NCBI RefSeq assembly: GCF_026625725.1
Contig: NZ_CP113060.1
Location: 3,354,001-3,418,000, forward strand
Origin: Pseudomonas sp. SL4(2022)
GTDB taxonomy: Bacteria; Pseudomonadota; Gammaproteobacteria; Pseudomonadales; Pseudomonadaceae
Reading direction: 5' to 3'
Length of the DNA: 64,000 bases
Shown here: piece after piece, positions 10,780 through 21,393 of the stretch
Layout of the letters: every line of letters starts with the position of its first letter
Numbering within the stretch: the stretch's first letter is position 1
The notes under the pieces: generated by a model
The model's input: only the letters and a program-made list of their open reading frames with translations
Told to the model about the DNA's origin: nothing
The model's database searches: none
Made by a program: the position numbers and the translations under genes

Positions 10780-11807
10780 TCTCCCAACTTGAAGCCGCGT
10801 GTCGGCTTGCGATGACCGTAGGTGCGCGGCCGTGTGTAGTAGTCGATGGTCGGCGCGGCCAGGTTCATCAGCAGCACGGCGAACGCGATGCCGTCCGGGT
10901 AGCCGCCCCAGGCGCGAATCACATACACCAGCACGCCGACGCCAACGCCGAATATCAACCGACCGAGGTTGCTGGTGGCGCCGCTGACCGGGTCCGTGAC
11001 GATAAAGAATGCACCGAGCATGGTCGCGCCGGTGAGCAGGTGAAACAGCGGCGAACCATTGGAGTCCGAGCCCGAACCGTTCCAGAACAACAGGCTCATC
11101 ACCGCCAGGCCCGCGAGCATGCCCACCGGCGCATGCCAGGTGAACAGGCGTTTGTGCAGCAGGTACAAACCGCCGGCGAGGAAGGCCAGGTTGACCGCCT
11201 CCGTGGCGGCGCCCCCCAGGTAGCCGAACGCTGGATTTTGCGCCCAGAGCTCTTCCATGGTCAGGCTTTTATTCAACTTGAGGGCGTCCAGTGCGGTTGC
11301 CTGTGCCCAGCCATCGGGCAGATTAGCGATGCCGAAAATCTGCTGCAGGCCTTCGAGCAGGCCAACGCTATGCGGCGCTGGCCAACTGGTCATTTCCATC
11401 GGAAAGGAGATCAGCACCACCACGTAGCCGAGCATGGCCGGGTTGAACGGGTTCTGCCCCAGACCGCCGTAGAGCTGTTTGCCGAACACCACGGCAAAGC
11501 CGGTCGCCACCAGGGTTAGCCACCAGGGCGAGTAGGGCGGCAGCGCCAAGGCCAGCAACACGGCGGTGACGAGAGCGCTGTAGTCTTTAAGGAAGAACAG
11601 CACGGGGCGTTTGCGCAGCGCCAGGATGGCCGCTTCAAAAGCCAGCGCGCAGGCACTGGCCCACAGCAGGTTGATCAGCGTGCCCGCGCCGAATAGCCAA
11701 GTCAGGGCCAGGATGCCCGGCACGGTGGCCAGCAGCACCTGCAGCATCACTTGCTGGGTACGGTTGCTGCCCTTGGCGTGGGGCGATGTGATACGTGGCA
11801 GGGCCAT
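10776..11807 (-). CDS. rnfD: Rnf electron transport complex subunit D
   Basis: Polytopic subunit that also carries covalent FMN, on the motif [12 protein letters not shown]. The start at 11807 ([13 protein letters not shown]) has GGAG 9 bases upstream and gives 343 residues, close to the family size; the frame stays open for 24 codons upstream into a REP-like element, which is not expected to be coding. About eight to nine hydrophobic helices are visible. A 138-base gap separates it from rnfC, the only sizeable gap in the operon. Confidence 0.94.
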   Translation of the reverse strand: MALPRITSPHAKGSNRTQQVMLQVLLATVPGILALTWLFGAGTLINLLWASACALAFEAAILALRKRPVLFFLKDYSALVTAVLLALALPPYSPWWLTLVATGFAVVFGKQLYGGLGQNPFNPAMLGYVVVLISFPMEMTSWPAPHSVGLLEGLQQIFGIANLPDGWAQATALDALKLNKSLTMEELWAQNPAFGYLGGAATEAVNLAFLAGGLYLLHKRLFTWHAPVGMLAGLAVMSLLFWNGSGSDSNGSPLFHLLTGATMLGAFFIVTDPVSGATSNLGRLIFGVGVGVLVYVIRAWGGYPDGIAFAVLLMNLAAPTIDYYTRPRTYGHRKPTRGFKLGE

Positions 11808-11865
11808 TGGCGCTCCGGTCGATTGTCTTGCTGTGCATGGCGTTATCGCGCCACGCGCAGTTCTG

Positions 11866-11948
11866 TAGCCCGGGTGCAATCCGGGGGAATTCTTGGCGCC
11901 ATGTGTTGCCGCGAACCGGGGGCGCTGTCCCGGAGTGCATCCGGGCTA
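11866..11948. repeat. REP-like inverted repeat inside the rnf operon
   Basis: CTGTAGCCCGGGTGCAATCCGG at the left and CCGGAGTGCATCCGGGCTACG at the right are inverted copies of a REP-type unit. They flank a GC-rich centre, so the transcript could fold into an ~80-base hairpin. The element fills the gap between rnfC and rnfD and touches the rnfC stop codon. A relative (AACCCGGATGCAATCTGGGCTACGG) occurs at 51256-51281. Confidence 0.75.
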
Positions 11949-14222
11949 CGTCTGGTGTTCGCTCAGTTTCTGTTCGGCATCGGCTAGACGTACACGGGCC
12001 TGCTCCAGCGCATCGGTTGCGGCATGTTCATCACGTTCCAGCTTGCGCAGATCGGCGCGGGCAAAGGCCACCTCCGTTTTCAAGGCGCGGGTGATTTCAT
12101 CGATCGGCTGCTTGTCGGTGCGCACCAGCTCTGGCACGGGCTTGCCGGAGGCTTCTTCTGCTTGATGCAGCGATTGCTCGGCCGCCGCTAAGGCCTCGCG
12201 CAGGCCATTCAGAGTCGCCTCATCGCTGCCGGCTTTCTCAGCTTTCTTCAGCTCAGCACGCTTCATCGCCAGTTCGATCTTGGCTTTTTTCAGCGCACCA
12301 TCATCGGCGGGTGCTTTAGCCGCAGTCGGAGCTGGTGCACTGTCGAAGCTGGCCAGCAGTTTTTCAGCGGCGTCGAGTTGGCTGCGCAGTTGCGTGAGTT
12401 CACTTTGCTGTTCGGCGCTCGGGGCGTCGAGTTTTTCCAGCTTGCGTACCTGTGCGCGGAGCATGGCGGCGTCGATTTTGGCCTTTTTCAGTGCGCCGTC
12501 ATCGGCAGTCGCCGCTGGCGCAGGCGGATTAGCCGCTGTGGCGGTGTCGAGTGCTTGTTGTGCTGCCGCGGCGGCGAGGCGCAATGCGTCGACCTGGGCC
12601 TGCAGCTCCGCAGTGGCGTGAGCCGCCAGTTGTTTCTCAGCTTTTTTCAGCGCGACTTGCGCCATGCTGGCTTCGATTTTGAGTTTCTTCAGTTCATCAC
12701 TTAACCCGGCTGGTTTGGCGGCTACGCTTTCGCTGCTCTCTGGGCCGGCTGCTGCTTGAGCCTGAGCGGCTTTGGCTTGCGCCGCTTTGGCGGTGCGGGC
12801 TAGGCGTTCGGCTTCTTTCTGTTCTTCAGCGCGGCGCAGGCGCTCCTGGCGTTGCTCGAAGCGCTGCTTGGAGTGTTCGGCCTTGAGCTGCTTTTGTTCC
12901 AAGTCGCGAATTTCCGCCTTGGCGGCGCGGTAGTACTGCACCAACGGAATGCTCGACGGGCAGACATAGGCGCAGGCGCCGCATTCGATGCAGTCGAACA
13001 GGTTGTGCGCCTTGAGTTGCTCGTGTTCTTGGCCCATGGCGAAGAAGTGCAGTTGCTGCGGCAGCAGGCTGGCTGGGCAAGCTTCGGCGCATTCGCCACA
13101 GCGGATGCAGGGCAGGGCCGGTGGCGGCGGTGGTAGCTCGGCGGTGGTGGAGGCCAGCAGGCAGTTGGTGGTTTTGATCACCGGCACGGCAAAGTCAGGC
13201 AGGGTGAAGCCCATCATCGGGCCGCCCATGATCAGCCGGTTCAGCTTGCTGCGGTCGAGGCCGGCAAATGCCAGCAGTTCACCCACCGGGGTGCCGAGCA
13301 GCACCTCAACGTTCATCGGTTTGGCCAGGGCTTCCCCGGTGAGCGTGGTGATGCGTGAAATCAGCGGTTTGCCATGGATGATGGCGTCGTGAATGGCCAC
13401 GCATGTGCCGACGTTCTGGCAGAGCATGCCGATGTCTGCCGGCAGGCCACCGCTGGGGACTTCCACGCCGGTGAGAATCTGGATCAGCTGCTTCTCGCCG
13501 CCGGACGGGTACTTGGTGGGGAAAACCTTGAGTTCATAACTGCGCTCGCTCAGTGCAAGGCGCACCGCGGCGATGGCTTCAGGTTTGTTGTCCTCGATGC
13601 CGATCAGCACCTGATCCGGCTGGATCAGGTGCACCAGAATGTCGATGCCGCTGATCAGCTCCGCGGCGCGCTCGCGCATCAACAGGTCGTCGGCAGTGAT
13701 GTACGGCTCGCACTCGGTGCCGTTGATGATCAGGGTGTGGATTTTTTGCGTCGGCCGCGCGTTGAGTTTCACCGCAGTCGGAAAGCCCGCTCCGCCCAGG
13801 CCGTTGATGCCAGCCTGGCGGATCCGCTCAATCAATTTGCCATGATCAAGGTGGCGATAGTCAGGACAGGGCTCAAGCGGGCACCACTGCTCAAGGCCGT
13901 CCGTTTCAATGACGATGGCCGGCGCGAGCATCCCGGATACATGCGGGTAAGGCTGCGGGCCGATAAAGCTCACGGTGCCGGAGGTTGGCGCGTGCACTGG
14001 TACACTGACAAAGCCGGTGGCGGCGGCGATCAGCTGGCCTTTCAGCACGCGCTCACCCACGGCGACTATAGGTTCTGCGGGCGCGCCGATATGCTGGTTG
14101 AGCGGCAACGTCAGGCGCTTGGGCAGCGGTGCCGGCTGGATCGGCGTGCGGTTGGACAGCTCCTTGCGCTCGGCCGGATGAATGCCGCCGGGGATATCCC
14201 AGATACGTTCCTGCGCACTCAT
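11946..14222 (-). CDS. rnfC: Rnf electron transport complex subunit C with extended coiled-coil tail
   Basis: Peripheral NADH-side subunit with an N-terminal barrel-sandwich domain, a Rossmann-like NAD/FMN-binding domain ([13 protein letters not shown]) and two [4Fe-4S] motifs, [12 protein letters not shown] and [12 protein letters not shown]. After about residue 430 the 758-residue protein has a long Ala/Lys/Glu-rich tail with four imperfect repeats built on LKKAKIxxAMxRAxLKKxEK, predicted coiled coil. Such tails exist in E. coli RsxC but vary in length. It overlaps rnfB by 4 bases and ends in a REP-like hairpin. Confidence 0.95.
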   Translation of the reverse strand: MSAQERIWDIPGGIHPAERKELSNRTPIQPAPLPKRLTLPLNQHIGAPAEPIVAVGERVLKGQLIAAATGFVSVPVHAPTSGTVSFIGPQPYPHVSGMLAPAIVIETDGLEQWCPLEPCPDYRHLDHGKLIERIRQAGINGLGGAGFPTAVKLNARPTQKIHTLIINGTECEPYITADDLLMRERAAELISGIDILVHLIQPDQVLIGIEDNKPEAIAAVRLALSERSYELKVFPTKYPSGGEKQLIQILTGVEVPSGGLPADIGMLCQNVGTCVAIHDAIIHGKPLISRITTLTGEALAKPMNVEVLLGTPVGELLAFAGLDRSKLNRLIMGGPMMGFTLPDFAVPVIKTTNCLLASTTAELPPPPPALPCIRCGECAEACPASLLPQQLHFFAMGQEHEQLKAHNLFDCIECGACAYVCPSSIPLVQYYRAAKAEIRDLEQKQLKAEHSKQRFEQRQERLRRAEEQKEAERLARTAKAAQAKAAQAQAAAGPESSESVAAKPAGLSDELKKLKIEASMAQVALKKAEKQLAAHATAELQAQVDALRLAAAAAQQALDTATAANPPAPAATADDGALKKAKIDAAMLRAQVRKLEKLDAPSAEQQSELTQLRSQLDAAEKLLASFDSAPAPTAAKAPADDGALKKAKIELAMKRAELKKAEKAGSDEATLNGLREALAAAEQSLHQAEEASGKPVPELVRTDKQPIDEITRALKTEVAFARADLRKLERDEHAATDALEQARVRLADAEQKLSEHQT

Positions 14223-14794
14223 GCCGCGTGCTCCCGATCAGTGGCAATCAACTGCCCAGCCGGCAGGGGTTTCTCCCATTTCCAGCTCTGCAGGTTGCTG
14301 CCGACCTCGACCATGTCGATGCAGTCCACCGGGCAGGGCTCTACGCACAAATCGCAGCCGGTGCATTCGCTGACGATCACGGTGTGCATCTGTTTGGCTG
14401 CGCCAACGATGGCGTCCACCGGGCAAGCCTGGATGCACTTGGTGCAGCCGATGCACTCGGCCTCGCGAATGTAGGCGACCATCTGCGGCTTTTCACCTTC
14501 GACGGCGTCCAGCGGTTCGGCCTCTACGTCGAGCAGATCCGCCAGCGCTTGAATGGTCGCTTCGCCGCCGGGGGGGCATTTGTTGATTTTGTCGCCGTCG
14601 GCAATCGCCTCGGCGTAAGGCTTGCAGCCCGGATAGCCGCACTGACCGCATTGGGTTTGCGGTAGCAGGGCGTTGATTTGCTCGGCAATCGGGTTGCCTT
14701 CGACTTTGAAGCGCACCGCGGCAAAACCGAGAATGGCCCCGGCCACCAAGCACAGGGCGAGCAGGGCGAGCACCGCAATCAGCACCAGACTCAT
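14219..14794 (-). CDS. rnfB: Rnf electron transport complex subunit B (ferredoxin-like)
   Basis: Electron-entry subunit of the Rnf complex. The 191-residue protein has an N-terminal membrane anchor, a four-Cys cluster [16 protein letters not shown], and a C-terminal double [4Fe-4S] ferredoxin domain ([32 protein letters not shown]). It overlaps rnfA upstream and rnfC downstream. A G7 run near 14570 is inside the frame. Confidence 0.96.
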   Translation of the reverse strand: MSLVLIAVLALLALCLVAGAILGFAAVRFKVEGNPIAEQINALLPQTQCGQCGYPGCKPYAEAIADGDKINKCPPGGEATIQALADLLDVEAEPLDAVEGEKPQMVAYIREAECIGCTKCIQACPVDAIVGAAKQMHTVIVSECTGCDLCVEPCPVDCIDMVEVGSNLQSWKWEKPLPAGQLIATDREHAA

Positions 14795-15375
14795 AGCTTG
14801 ATCAGCCCGGTAAAGCCCATAAACGCCAGGGACATCAGCCCTGCGGTGATCATGCCAATCGCTGCGCCTTGGAAGGATTTGGGCACGTCGGCAATGGCAA
14901 TGCGTTCACGCATGGCCGCAAACAGCACCAACACCAGGGAAAAGCCGAGGCCGGCGGCAAAACCGTTGGCGGTGGCGGTGATAAAGGTGAATTCAGCCTT
15001 GTTGGCATTCAGCAGCGCCACGCCCAGGACGATGCAGTTAGTGGTGATCAGCGGCAGGAAGATGCCGAGCACGCGGTACAGCAGCGGACTGGTCTTGTTC
15101 ACCACCATTTCGGTGAACTGCACGACTACTGCAATCACCAGAATAAAGCTGATGGTGCGCAGGTATTCGATATCCAGCGGCTTCAACACGTACTGCTGCA
15201 CCAGGTAGCTGCACATGGCGGCCAGGGTCAGGACGAAGGTGGTGGCCAACGACAGGCCGATGGCGGTTTCGATTTTCTTCGAAACGCCCATGAAGGGGCA
15301 CAAGCCAAGGAACTGGACCAACACGAAGTTGTTAACCAGGATGGCGCTGACCATGATCAAGGCGAGTTCGGTCAT
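14791..15375 (-). CDS. rnfA: Rnf electron transport complex subunit A
   Basis: First gene of the operon. The 194-residue polytopic protein contains [21 protein letters not shown] and [16 protein letters not shown], paired with the matching blocks in RnfE. The start at 15375 (MTELALIMV) matches the length of E. coli RsxA; an in-frame GTG at 15384 is possible. No clear Shine-Dalgarno sequence precedes either. Confidence 0.94.
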   Translation of the reverse strand: MTELALIMVSAILVNNFVLVQFLGLCPFMGVSKKIETAIGLSLATTFVLTLAAMCSYLVQQYVLKPLDIEYLRTISFILVIAVVVQFTEMVVNKTSPLLYRVLGIFLPLITTNCIVLGVALLNANKAEFTFITATANGFAAGLGFSLVLVLFAAMRERIAIADVPKSFQGAAIGMITAGLMSLAFMGFTGLIKL

Positions 15376-15527
15376 CGATAACACCGTGTGCGCTGGCCGG
15401 GGCCGGGGAAATTGGGGGCGCTTATTATCGTGAAGGCGCCCATGCCGGACAAGTTGCTCGGCGGGTTATCTAAGCCTAGTGCAGTGGGCCACTATGGTGT
15501 TCGGTGGTGCAGTGCTGCTCGTTTGAA

Positions 15528-15926
15528 TCAATACACCATGCAGGCTGCGTTGAGCAGACCGACGACCAGGGCTAGGCCGCCGAGGAATACACCGTGTGCC
15601 AGTTGGCCATTAGCGATGCCGTGTTTCAATTCCGGTAGCAGACGCGCTGCGGCCAGGTACACCAGTGCCTGCACCAGCAAGGCGATTACGCCCCAGATAA
15701 CCATGTCCTGCAGGCTGACGCTATGGGCGATGCAACTGGCCAGCGGCAGGGCGAAGCCGAGCATTGCACCTAGCAGCGCCACGGCGGCGGCCAGGTTGCC
15801 CTGGCGGATCAGTTTGAGTTCGGCGTAGGGCGTCAAGCGTAGATAGATGATGGCAAACAGGCCGAACAGCGCCAACGCGACGGCGAAATAAAGGAGGAAG
15901 TTACCCAGGTTCTGCAGTATGGCCAT
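15528..15926 (-). CDS. DUF350 (YjfL-like) membrane protein
   Basis: A 132-residue protein of four hydrophobic helices (FLLYFAVALALFGLFAIIYL at the start, then LAAAVALLGAMLGFALPLA and two more), typical of the DUF350/YjfL family whose role is unknown. The start at 15926 (MAILQNLGNF) is chosen because sequence upstream in this frame is antisense noise inside the ATP-grasp gene. It follows that gene by 5 bases, so both are co-transcribed. Confidence 0.85.
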   Translation of the reverse strand: MAILQNLGNFLLYFAVALALFGLFAIIYLRLTPYAELKLIRQGNLAAAVALLGAMLGFALPLASCIAHSVSLQDMVIWGVIALLVQALVYLAAARLLPELKHGIANGQLAHGVFLGGLALVVGLLNAACMVY

Positions 15927-15931
15927 GACGA

Positions 15932-17047
15932 TCACTCGATGAAGTAATGGGGGAGGAAGCGACTGCTGTCGCGGGTGATGGGGGTGGCGTCCTCGCGGAT
16001 GCCGAGGCCTGCAGGCTGCTCGCCGACCATCCAGCAGCCCAGCACGGTGTAGCTGTCGCCGTAGCGCGGCAGCGGCGCGTAAGCCTGGTAGATGCAGGCG
16101 TCGGCGGCGTGTGGCCCGTCGCTCTCCAGCGTCAGCCCGGCACCGACTATCTGGATGTTCTGCCCCTCCCTTGCATACAGCGGTTTGCGTACATAGGGTT
16201 CGGGCAGGTCGGCAGTGAAGCTGGCTGGCAGTAGGTTGGGGTGGCCGGGATTGCGCTGCCAGAGGATCGGCAGCATGGCCTTGCTTGACAGCAAGAGTTT
16301 CCACGCCGGCTCCTGGAAGCGGATACCGCTTGCGCCGACATGAGCGCCGAACGCGTCCTGCAGTAGCCACTCCCAAGGGTAGAGTTTGAAGCAATGTTCG
16401 ATGGGCTGTTCGTGCTGGTCGACGAAGCCACGACGCTGCTGGTCATAGCCGATCGCTTCGATCGGTACATACTGGGTCGACAGCCCAGCCTGGTGGGCAA
16501 CATCTAGCATATAGAGGACGTTGCCGGTGTCTTCCTCATGGCCCTCGATGGCGGTGAAATGCACGCGGCCGCGGCCGATCTGACGCCAGCGCTCAATCAG
16601 TTTCTCGTGCAGCGAGTTGAACTGGTCGGCCTCAGGCCGCATGTCGCGCAGCCAGTACCACTGCACCACGCTGGCCTCTAGCAGGCCGGTGGGCGTGTCG
16701 GCGTTGTACTCGAGCAATTTAGGTGCGCCCTGGCCGTTCCAGGAAAAGTCGAAGCGACCATAGAGCGCCGGCTCATGACGCTGCCAGGAGTCGATGATCA
16801 GTTGCTGCGCGCCAGGTGGCAGAGTGAAGGGGGCGAAGTGGCGTTGCTCGATCACCCACCGCGTGGCCTCCAAGTAGAGACGATGCAGCTCTTCGGCGGC
16901 ATCCTCCAACATCTCGACCTGGGCCAGGCTCAGCTCGTAGGCGGCCGACTCGTCCCAGTAGGTACCGTCGATGCTGTGGAAGGTGAAACCTAGTTCTTCG
17001 CATTGCTTGCGCCAGTGCGGGCGTGGAACGAAGTCGACCCGTCGCAT
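15932..17047 (-). CDS. Glutathionylspermidine-synthase-like ATP-grasp protein (YjfC/YgiC type)
   Basis: The 371-residue protein matches the ATP-grasp C-terminal domain of glutathionylspermidine synthase: LLEYNADTPTGLLEASVVQW, a conserved KLYPWEWL, EPAWKLLLSSKAMLPILW and the YVRKPLYAREGQNIQI lysine/glycine block. Stand-alone members (E. coli YgiC, YjfC) lack the amidase half and their substrate is unsettled. Its ATG overlaps the stop of the upstream small gene (TGATG), and a DUF350 gene follows, matching the E. coli yjfLMC grouping. Confidence 0.85.
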   Translation of the reverse strand: MRRVDFVPRPHWRKQCEELGFTFHSIDGTYWDESAAYELSLAQVEMLEDAAEELHRLYLEATRWVIEQRHFAPFTLPPGAQQLIIDSWQRHEPALYGRFDFSWNGQGAPKLLEYNADTPTGLLEASVVQWYWLRDMRPEADQFNSLHEKLIERWRQIGRGRVHFTAIEGHEEDTGNVLYMLDVAHQAGLSTQYVPIEAIGYDQQRRGFVDQHEQPIEHCFKLYPWEWLLQDAFGAHVGASGIRFQEPAWKLLLSSKAMLPILWQRNPGHPNLLPASFTADLPEPYVRKPLYAREGQNIQIVGAGLTLESDGPHAADACIYQAYAPLPRYGDSYTVLGCWMVGEQPAGLGIREDATPITRDSSRFLPHYFIE

Positions 17048-17355
17048 CAACCGCCCGCCGAATAGCGTGCGCCGCTGAAGCCGAAACCGCTGCGTTTGAT
17101 CGTCTCCCGGCTCGCAACGTTGTAAGGCTGCCTGGTTACAGGGCGGGCACTGTGCTCGTAGCTGGGGCCATAGTAGTAGCGTCCGCTGTAGCTAGCCGAA
17201 GAGCCTTCCTGGCAGTAGCCTGCGTAGCTGCCCCAGTCGGCTTCGCATTCGGCCTTGGTCCGGTACTGATCGCGGTAGACATCGCCGTGATGGAGAGCTG
17301 CCAGCAGAACTCCGCCGGAGAGCACGAAGGTGGTGACAAGTTCGGACTTCTTCAT
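17047..17355 (-). CDS. Small exported protein, YjfM/DUF1190-like
   Basis: A 102-residue protein with an N-terminal hydrophobic stretch (LVTTFVLSGGVLLAAL), then YRTKAECEADWGSYAGYCQ with two cysteines, then a Tyr/Ser/Arg-rich low-complexity tail. The paired cysteines, the tail and the position ahead of the ATP-grasp and DUF350 genes suggest a short relative of YgiB/YjfM. Identity to that family is inferred from context more than from sequence. The three genes form one operon. Confidence 0.65.
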   Translation of the reverse strand: MKKSELVTTFVLSGGVLLAALHHGDVYRDQYRTKAECEADWGSYAGYCQEGSSASYSGRYYYGPSYEHSARPVTRQPYNVASRETIKRSGFGFSGARYSAGG

Positions 17356-17458
17356 CGAATGTCTCGTGCGCAGTTACCGGTGATGCACCGCCACAGCCAG
17401 CTCAGCAGCCGGGTTGCCGTCCTTTTTTCCATTTTCAGCATCCTTGCTTTGGTGGGGC

Positions 17459-19501
17459 TTACTTGACCCGCTGTCCTGGCTTGGCACCGCTGTCCGGGCT
17501 GAGCAGGTAGATTTCTTCGCCGCCAGGGCCGGCCGCCAGAACCATGCCTTCGCTGATGCCGAACTTCATCTTGCGCGCGGCCAGGTTGGCCACGTACAGG
17601 GTCAGGCGGCCTTCCAGCTTGCTTGGGTCTGGGTAGGCGCTCTTGATGCCGCTGAACACGTTGCGCTTGGCGTCACCGATATCCAGGGTTAGACGCAGCA
17701 GCTTGTCGGCGCCTTCAACGAATTCGCACTTCTCGATCAGTGCAATGCGCAGATCGACTGCGGCGAACGCATCGAAGGCGATTTCGGCGGCCAGTGGGTC
17801 TTTCGTCAGCTCGCCGTTACCAGCGGCTGCTGGAGCGGCTTCACTGGCGGCCAGGTCTTCTTTGGAGGCTTCGATCATGGCGTCGATTTTCGCGGGTTCG
17901 ATACGGGTCAGCAGAGCGCTGAACGGGTTCAGTTGGTGGTCGGCCAGCAGCGTCTGGTGATCGTCCCAGGTCAACGGAGCGACATTGAGGAAGGTCTCGG
18001 CGTCGCTGGCCAGCTGCGGCAGCACTGGTTTCAGGAAGATCACCAACTGGCGGAACAGGTTAACGCCCAGGGCGCAGATGGCCTGCACCTCATCCTGCTT
18101 GCCGTCCTGTTTGGCCAGGGACCAGGGCGCTTTGTCGGCGATCCAGGCGTTGGCGCGATCGGCCAGGGCCATGATCTCGCGCATGGCGCGGGCAAAGTCG
18201 CGGGCCTCGTAGGCTTCAGCGATGCTCGGTGCGGCGGCCTGGAAGGCGTCGGTGAGTTCCGGTGCGGCATTACCGGCCACCAGCAGGCCATTGTTGCCTT
18301 TGTGGATAAACCCGGCGCAGCGGCTGGCGATGTTGACCACCTTGCCGACCAGATCCGAGTTGACCTTCTGCACAAAGTCTTCCAGGTTCAGGTCCAGATC
18401 ATCCACGCCACGGCCCAGCTTGGCGGCGTAGTAGTAGCGCAGGTACTCGGGGTTCAGATGATCCAGGTAGGTGCGCGCCTTGATAAAGGTGCCGCGTGAC
18501 TTGGACATCTTCTGGCCGTTGACGGTCAGGTAGCCGTGTACGTTGACCCCGGTCGGTTTGCGGTACCCGGCACCTTCGAGCATGGCCGGCCAGAACAGGG
18601 CGTGGAAATTGACGATGTCCTTGCCGATGAAGTGGTACAGCTCGGCAGTCGAATCCTTACCCCAGAACGCATCGAAGTCCAACTCCGGCGTACGTGCGCA
18701 GAGGTTCTTGAAGCTGGCCATGTAGCCGATCGGCGCATCCAGCCAGACGTAGAAGTACTTGCCCGGCTCGTCGGGGATTTCAAAGCCGAAGTAGGGCGCA
18801 TCACGGCTGATGTCCCACTCCTGCAGGCCGGAATCGAGCCATTCGGCGATCTTGTTGGCTACTGCATCCTGCAGAGCGCCGCCGCGGGTCCAGCTTTTCA
18901 GCATGGTCTCGAAGTCCGGCAGCTTGAAGAAGAAGTGCTTGGAATCGCGCAGTACCGGTACGGCACCGGAGATGGCCGAGCGTGGGTTCTTCAGCTCGGT
19001 CGGCTCGTAGGTGGCGCCGCATTTCTCGCAGTTGTCGCCGTACTGATCTTCCGCCGCGCACTTGGGGCAGGTGCCTTTGATAAAACGATCAGCGAGGAAC
19101 ATGCCCTTTTCGGGATCGAAGTACTGGGTCACCGAGCGGGTGGCGATATGCCCAGCATCACGCAGCTTCAGGTAGATGGCCGCCGACAGTTCGCGATTTT
19201 CGTCCGAGTGGGTGGAGTGGTAATTGTCGAAATTGACCCCGAAATCGGCAAAGTCGGCGGTGTGTTCGGCCTGCACGTTGGCGATCAATTGTTCCGGGGT
19301 AATACCTTCCTTCTCGGCGCGCAACATGATCGCCGAGCCATGGGCGTCATCGGCGCAGACGTAGATAGCCTGGTTGCCGCGCAGCTTCTGGAAACGCACC
19401 CACATGTCGGTCTGGATGTACTCGAGCATATGGCCAAGGTGGATCGAACCGTTGGCGTAGGGCAGGGCGCTGGTGACGAGAATCTTGCGGGCTTGGCTCA
19501 T
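17459..19501 (-). CDS. metG: Methionyl-tRNA synthetase
   Basis: Class I aminoacyl-tRNA synthetase of 680 residues. It shows the HIGH-type motif at residues 21-24 (HLGH), a zinc knuckle [18 protein letters not shown], the KMSKS motif in [10 protein letters not shown], and a C-terminal EMAP/Trbp tRNA-binding domain ([20 protein letters not shown]) that makes it the dimeric type. It diverges from apbC with a ~156-base intergenic region. Confidence 0.97.
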   Translation of the reverse strand: MSQARKILVTSALPYANGSIHLGHMLEYIQTDMWVRFQKLRGNQAIYVCADDAHGSAIMLRAEKEGITPEQLIANVQAEHTADFADFGVNFDNYHSTHSDENRELSAAIYLKLRDAGHIATRSVTQYFDPEKGMFLADRFIKGTCPKCAAEDQYGDNCEKCGATYEPTELKNPRSAISGAVPVLRDSKHFFFKLPDFETMLKSWTRGGALQDAVANKIAEWLDSGLQEWDISRDAPYFGFEIPDEPGKYFYVWLDAPIGYMASFKNLCARTPELDFDAFWGKDSTAELYHFIGKDIVNFHALFWPAMLEGAGYRKPTGVNVHGYLTVNGQKMSKSRGTFIKARTYLDHLNPEYLRYYYAAKLGRGVDDLDLNLEDFVQKVNSDLVGKVVNIASRCAGFIHKGNNGLLVAGNAAPELTDAFQAAAPSIAEAYEARDFARAMREIMALADRANAWIADKAPWSLAKQDGKQDEVQAICALGVNLFRQLVIFLKPVLPQLASDAETFLNVAPLTWDDHQTLLADHQLNPFSALLTRIEPAKIDAMIEASKEDLAASEAAPAAAGNGELTKDPLAAEIAFDAFAAVDLRIALIEKCEFVEGADKLLRLTLDIGDAKRNVFSGIKSAYPDPSKLEGRLTLYVANLAARKMKFGISEGMVLAAGPGGEEIYLLSPDSGAKPGQRVK

Positions 19502-19657
19502 GGGATCGGCTGCATTGGTAACTCAGAGGAGCCGGCAACTATATAGGGGCGGCGGATTTTTTTCATCCTTGCGCGGGCAATGCCTGCCGATGCGTACCTA
19601 TGGGGTTGGCCTGGGGTAATATGCCCGCCTGCTTTACTCAGTCTTTCGGAGCCTTCC

Positions 19658-20749
19658 ATGAGTGTTGTTACCCGTGCAGCGGTCGAAGCCGCCTTGTCCC
19701 ACTACACCGATCCGCACCTGAATCAGGACCCGGTCAGCGCCGGTTGCCTGCGCGAGGTGGATATTCAGGGTGCTCAGGTCAAGGTGCGTCTGGTGCTTGG
19801 GTATGCCGCGGGGTTGTTCAAGAGTGGCTGGGCGCAGATGCTGCAGATGGCCCTGGAAAACCTGGATGGCGTTGAGCGGGCTCAGGTGCAGATCGACTGT
19901 GTGATCGAAGCGCACAAGGCGCAGGATCAGGTGCCTGCGCTGGCTAATGTGAAGAACGTGATCGCTGTGGCCTCTGGCAAGGGAGGGGTGGGTAAATCCA
20001 CCACCGCAGCCAATCTGGCGCTGGCGTTGGCCCGTGAAGGCGCCAAGGTCGGCATTCTCGATGCGGATATCTATGGGCCAAGTCAGGGCATCATGTTCGG
20101 TATCCCTGAAGGCACGCGGCCGCAGGTGAAGGATCAGAAGTGGTTTGTGCCGCTCAAGGCCCATGGTGTGGAGGTCATGTCGATGGCTTTTCTCACCGAC
20201 GAGAACACTCCGGTGGTGTGGCGCGGGCCGATGGTGTCTGGCGCGTTGCTACAGTTGATCACCCAGACCGCCTGGGATGATCTGGATTACCTGGTGGTCG
20301 ATATGCCGCCAGGTACCGGTGATATCCAGCTGACCCTGGCGCAGAAAGTACCGGTGGCTGGCGCTGTGATCGTCACTACGCCACAGGATCTGGCACTGCT
20401 CGATGCCAAGAAGGGCGTGGAGATGTTCCGTAAGGTGAATATTCCGGTGCTTGGTGTGGTGGAAAACATGGCCGTGCATATCTGCTCAAACTGCGGGCAT
20501 GCCGAGCATCTGTTCGGCGAGGGTGGCGGCGAGAAGCTGGCGGCGCAGTTTGGTGTCGATCTGCTGGCGTCGCTGCCGCTGTCGATGGCCATTCGCATGC
20601 AGTCCGATGGCGGTAAGCCGACCACGGTGGCTGACCCAGAAAGCCAGATTGCGATGATCTATCAGGAAACGGCGCGCAACGTCGGTGCGCGGATTGCTCA
20701 AGGTGGTGTGCAGCAGGCCATGCCGACCATCGTGATCAGCGAAGACTGA
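19658..20749 (+). CDS. apbC: Iron-sulfur cluster carrier protein ApbC (Mrp)
   Basis: P-loop ATPase that carries and transfers [4Fe-4S] clusters. The start at 19658 (MSVVTRAAVEAALSHY) gives 363 residues with an N-terminal MIP18-like domain, the deviant Walker A GKGGVGKSTT, Walker B-like VDMPPGTGD and the CSNCGH CXXC that binds the bridging cluster. An earlier in-frame ATG at 19580 would add a tail not seen in the family. The metG-apbC divergent pair is common in Pseudomonas. Confidence 0.95.
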   Translation: MSVVTRAAVEAALSHYTDPHLNQDPVSAGCLREVDIQGAQVKVRLVLGYAAGLFKSGWAQMLQMALENLDGVERAQVQIDCVIEAHKAQDQVPALANVKNVIAVASGKGGVGKSTTAANLALALAREGAKVGILDADIYGPSQGIMFGIPEGTRPQVKDQKWFVPLKAHGVEVMSMAFLTDENTPVVWRGPMVSGALLQLITQTAWDDLDYLVVDMPPGTGDIQLTLAQKVPVAGAVIVTTPQDLALLDAKKGVEMFRKVNIPVLGVVENMAVHICSNCGHAEHLFGEGGGEKLAAQFGVDLLASLPLSMAIRMQSDGGKPTTVADPESQIAMIYQETARNVGARIAQGGVQQAMPTIVISED

Positions 20750-20806
20750 TTCTGTTGTGGCGCACGCCAGTGCGCCCTATCCCTTGCGCAGATAAACCAG
20801 CGTCCA

Positions 20807-20836
20807 TAAAAAAGCCCCGCACTAGGCGGGGCTTTT
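20807..20836. terminator. Bidirectional terminator between apbC and the cold-shock gene
   Basis: AAAAGCCCCGC / GCGGGGCTTTT stem with an ACTAG loop, between convergent genes. Confidence 0.88.
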
Positions 20837-20857
20837 ATCAAGCTAGGTTAGTGCAGG

Positions 20858-21067
20858 TTATACAACCTGAACTTCCTCAGCTTGCATGCCTTTCTGACCA
20901 CGGGTGGCCACGAAAGTCACTTGTTGGCCTTCTTTCAGGCTCTTGAAGCCATCGCTCTGGATAGCTTTGAAGTGTACGAACAGATCGTCACCGGATTGTG
21001 GGGTGATGAAGCCGTAGCCTTTCTCATCGTTGAACCACTTAACGGTGCCAGTTTGACGATTGGACAT
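20858..21067 (-). CDS. Cold-shock domain protein (CspA family)
   Basis: Single OB-fold nucleic-acid chaperone of 69 residues with both RNA-binding motifs, KGYGFITP (RNP1) and DLFVHF (RNP2). The start at 21067 ([13 protein letters not shown]) has AGGAGA 9 bases upstream. It is one of several CspA paralogues usual in Pseudomonas; which one cannot be told here. Confidence 0.93.
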   Translation of the reverse strand: MSNRQTGTVKWFNDEKGYGFITPQSGDDLFVHFKAIQSDGFKSLKEGQQVTFVATRGQKGMQAEEVQVV

Positions 21068-21393
21068 GTGAATGTCTCCTAACAAAAGTAATAACAGCCC
21101 TGGAAAAGCCCAGGCCGGGACTGAGTGCAACGAGTACTAGGAGTCGGACGATGTTTGATCGAAATCTAGGCATCAGGTAGCGATTCGCGGTGACACATGC
21201 AGCACAGTGAGCTCACCATACCCGCTTTTAGCGCTAAGCGCGAATGCTCTGTGCATCTTTCTGTTATTTACCGATCAATAGGTGGTTTTTCCGCTGCGCA
21301 CGCGGGCAGGCGCAACAGCCTTTGAACCCTGCCGTCAGCCCCGGTAAGATGCGCTCACTTTTTCATCATCTCGCCTATAGCAGGACAACCGCC
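21068..21393. promoter_or_regulatory. Intergenic region between divergent csp and dcd
   Basis: About 326 bases without a gene. The side next to the cold-shock gene should hold its promoter and a possible long 5' leader, as is usual for cspA genes. No strong hairpin or repeat stands out. The dcd side ends with a weak ribosome site (AGGACAACCGCC) before ATG 21394. Confidence 0.4.

Noticed and set aside
15927..16394. Upstream extension of the DUF350 frame to 288 codons
   Set aside because: The added part is Arg/Pro/His-rich antisense-like sequence within the ATP-grasp gene; MAILQNLG at 15926 is the natural start.
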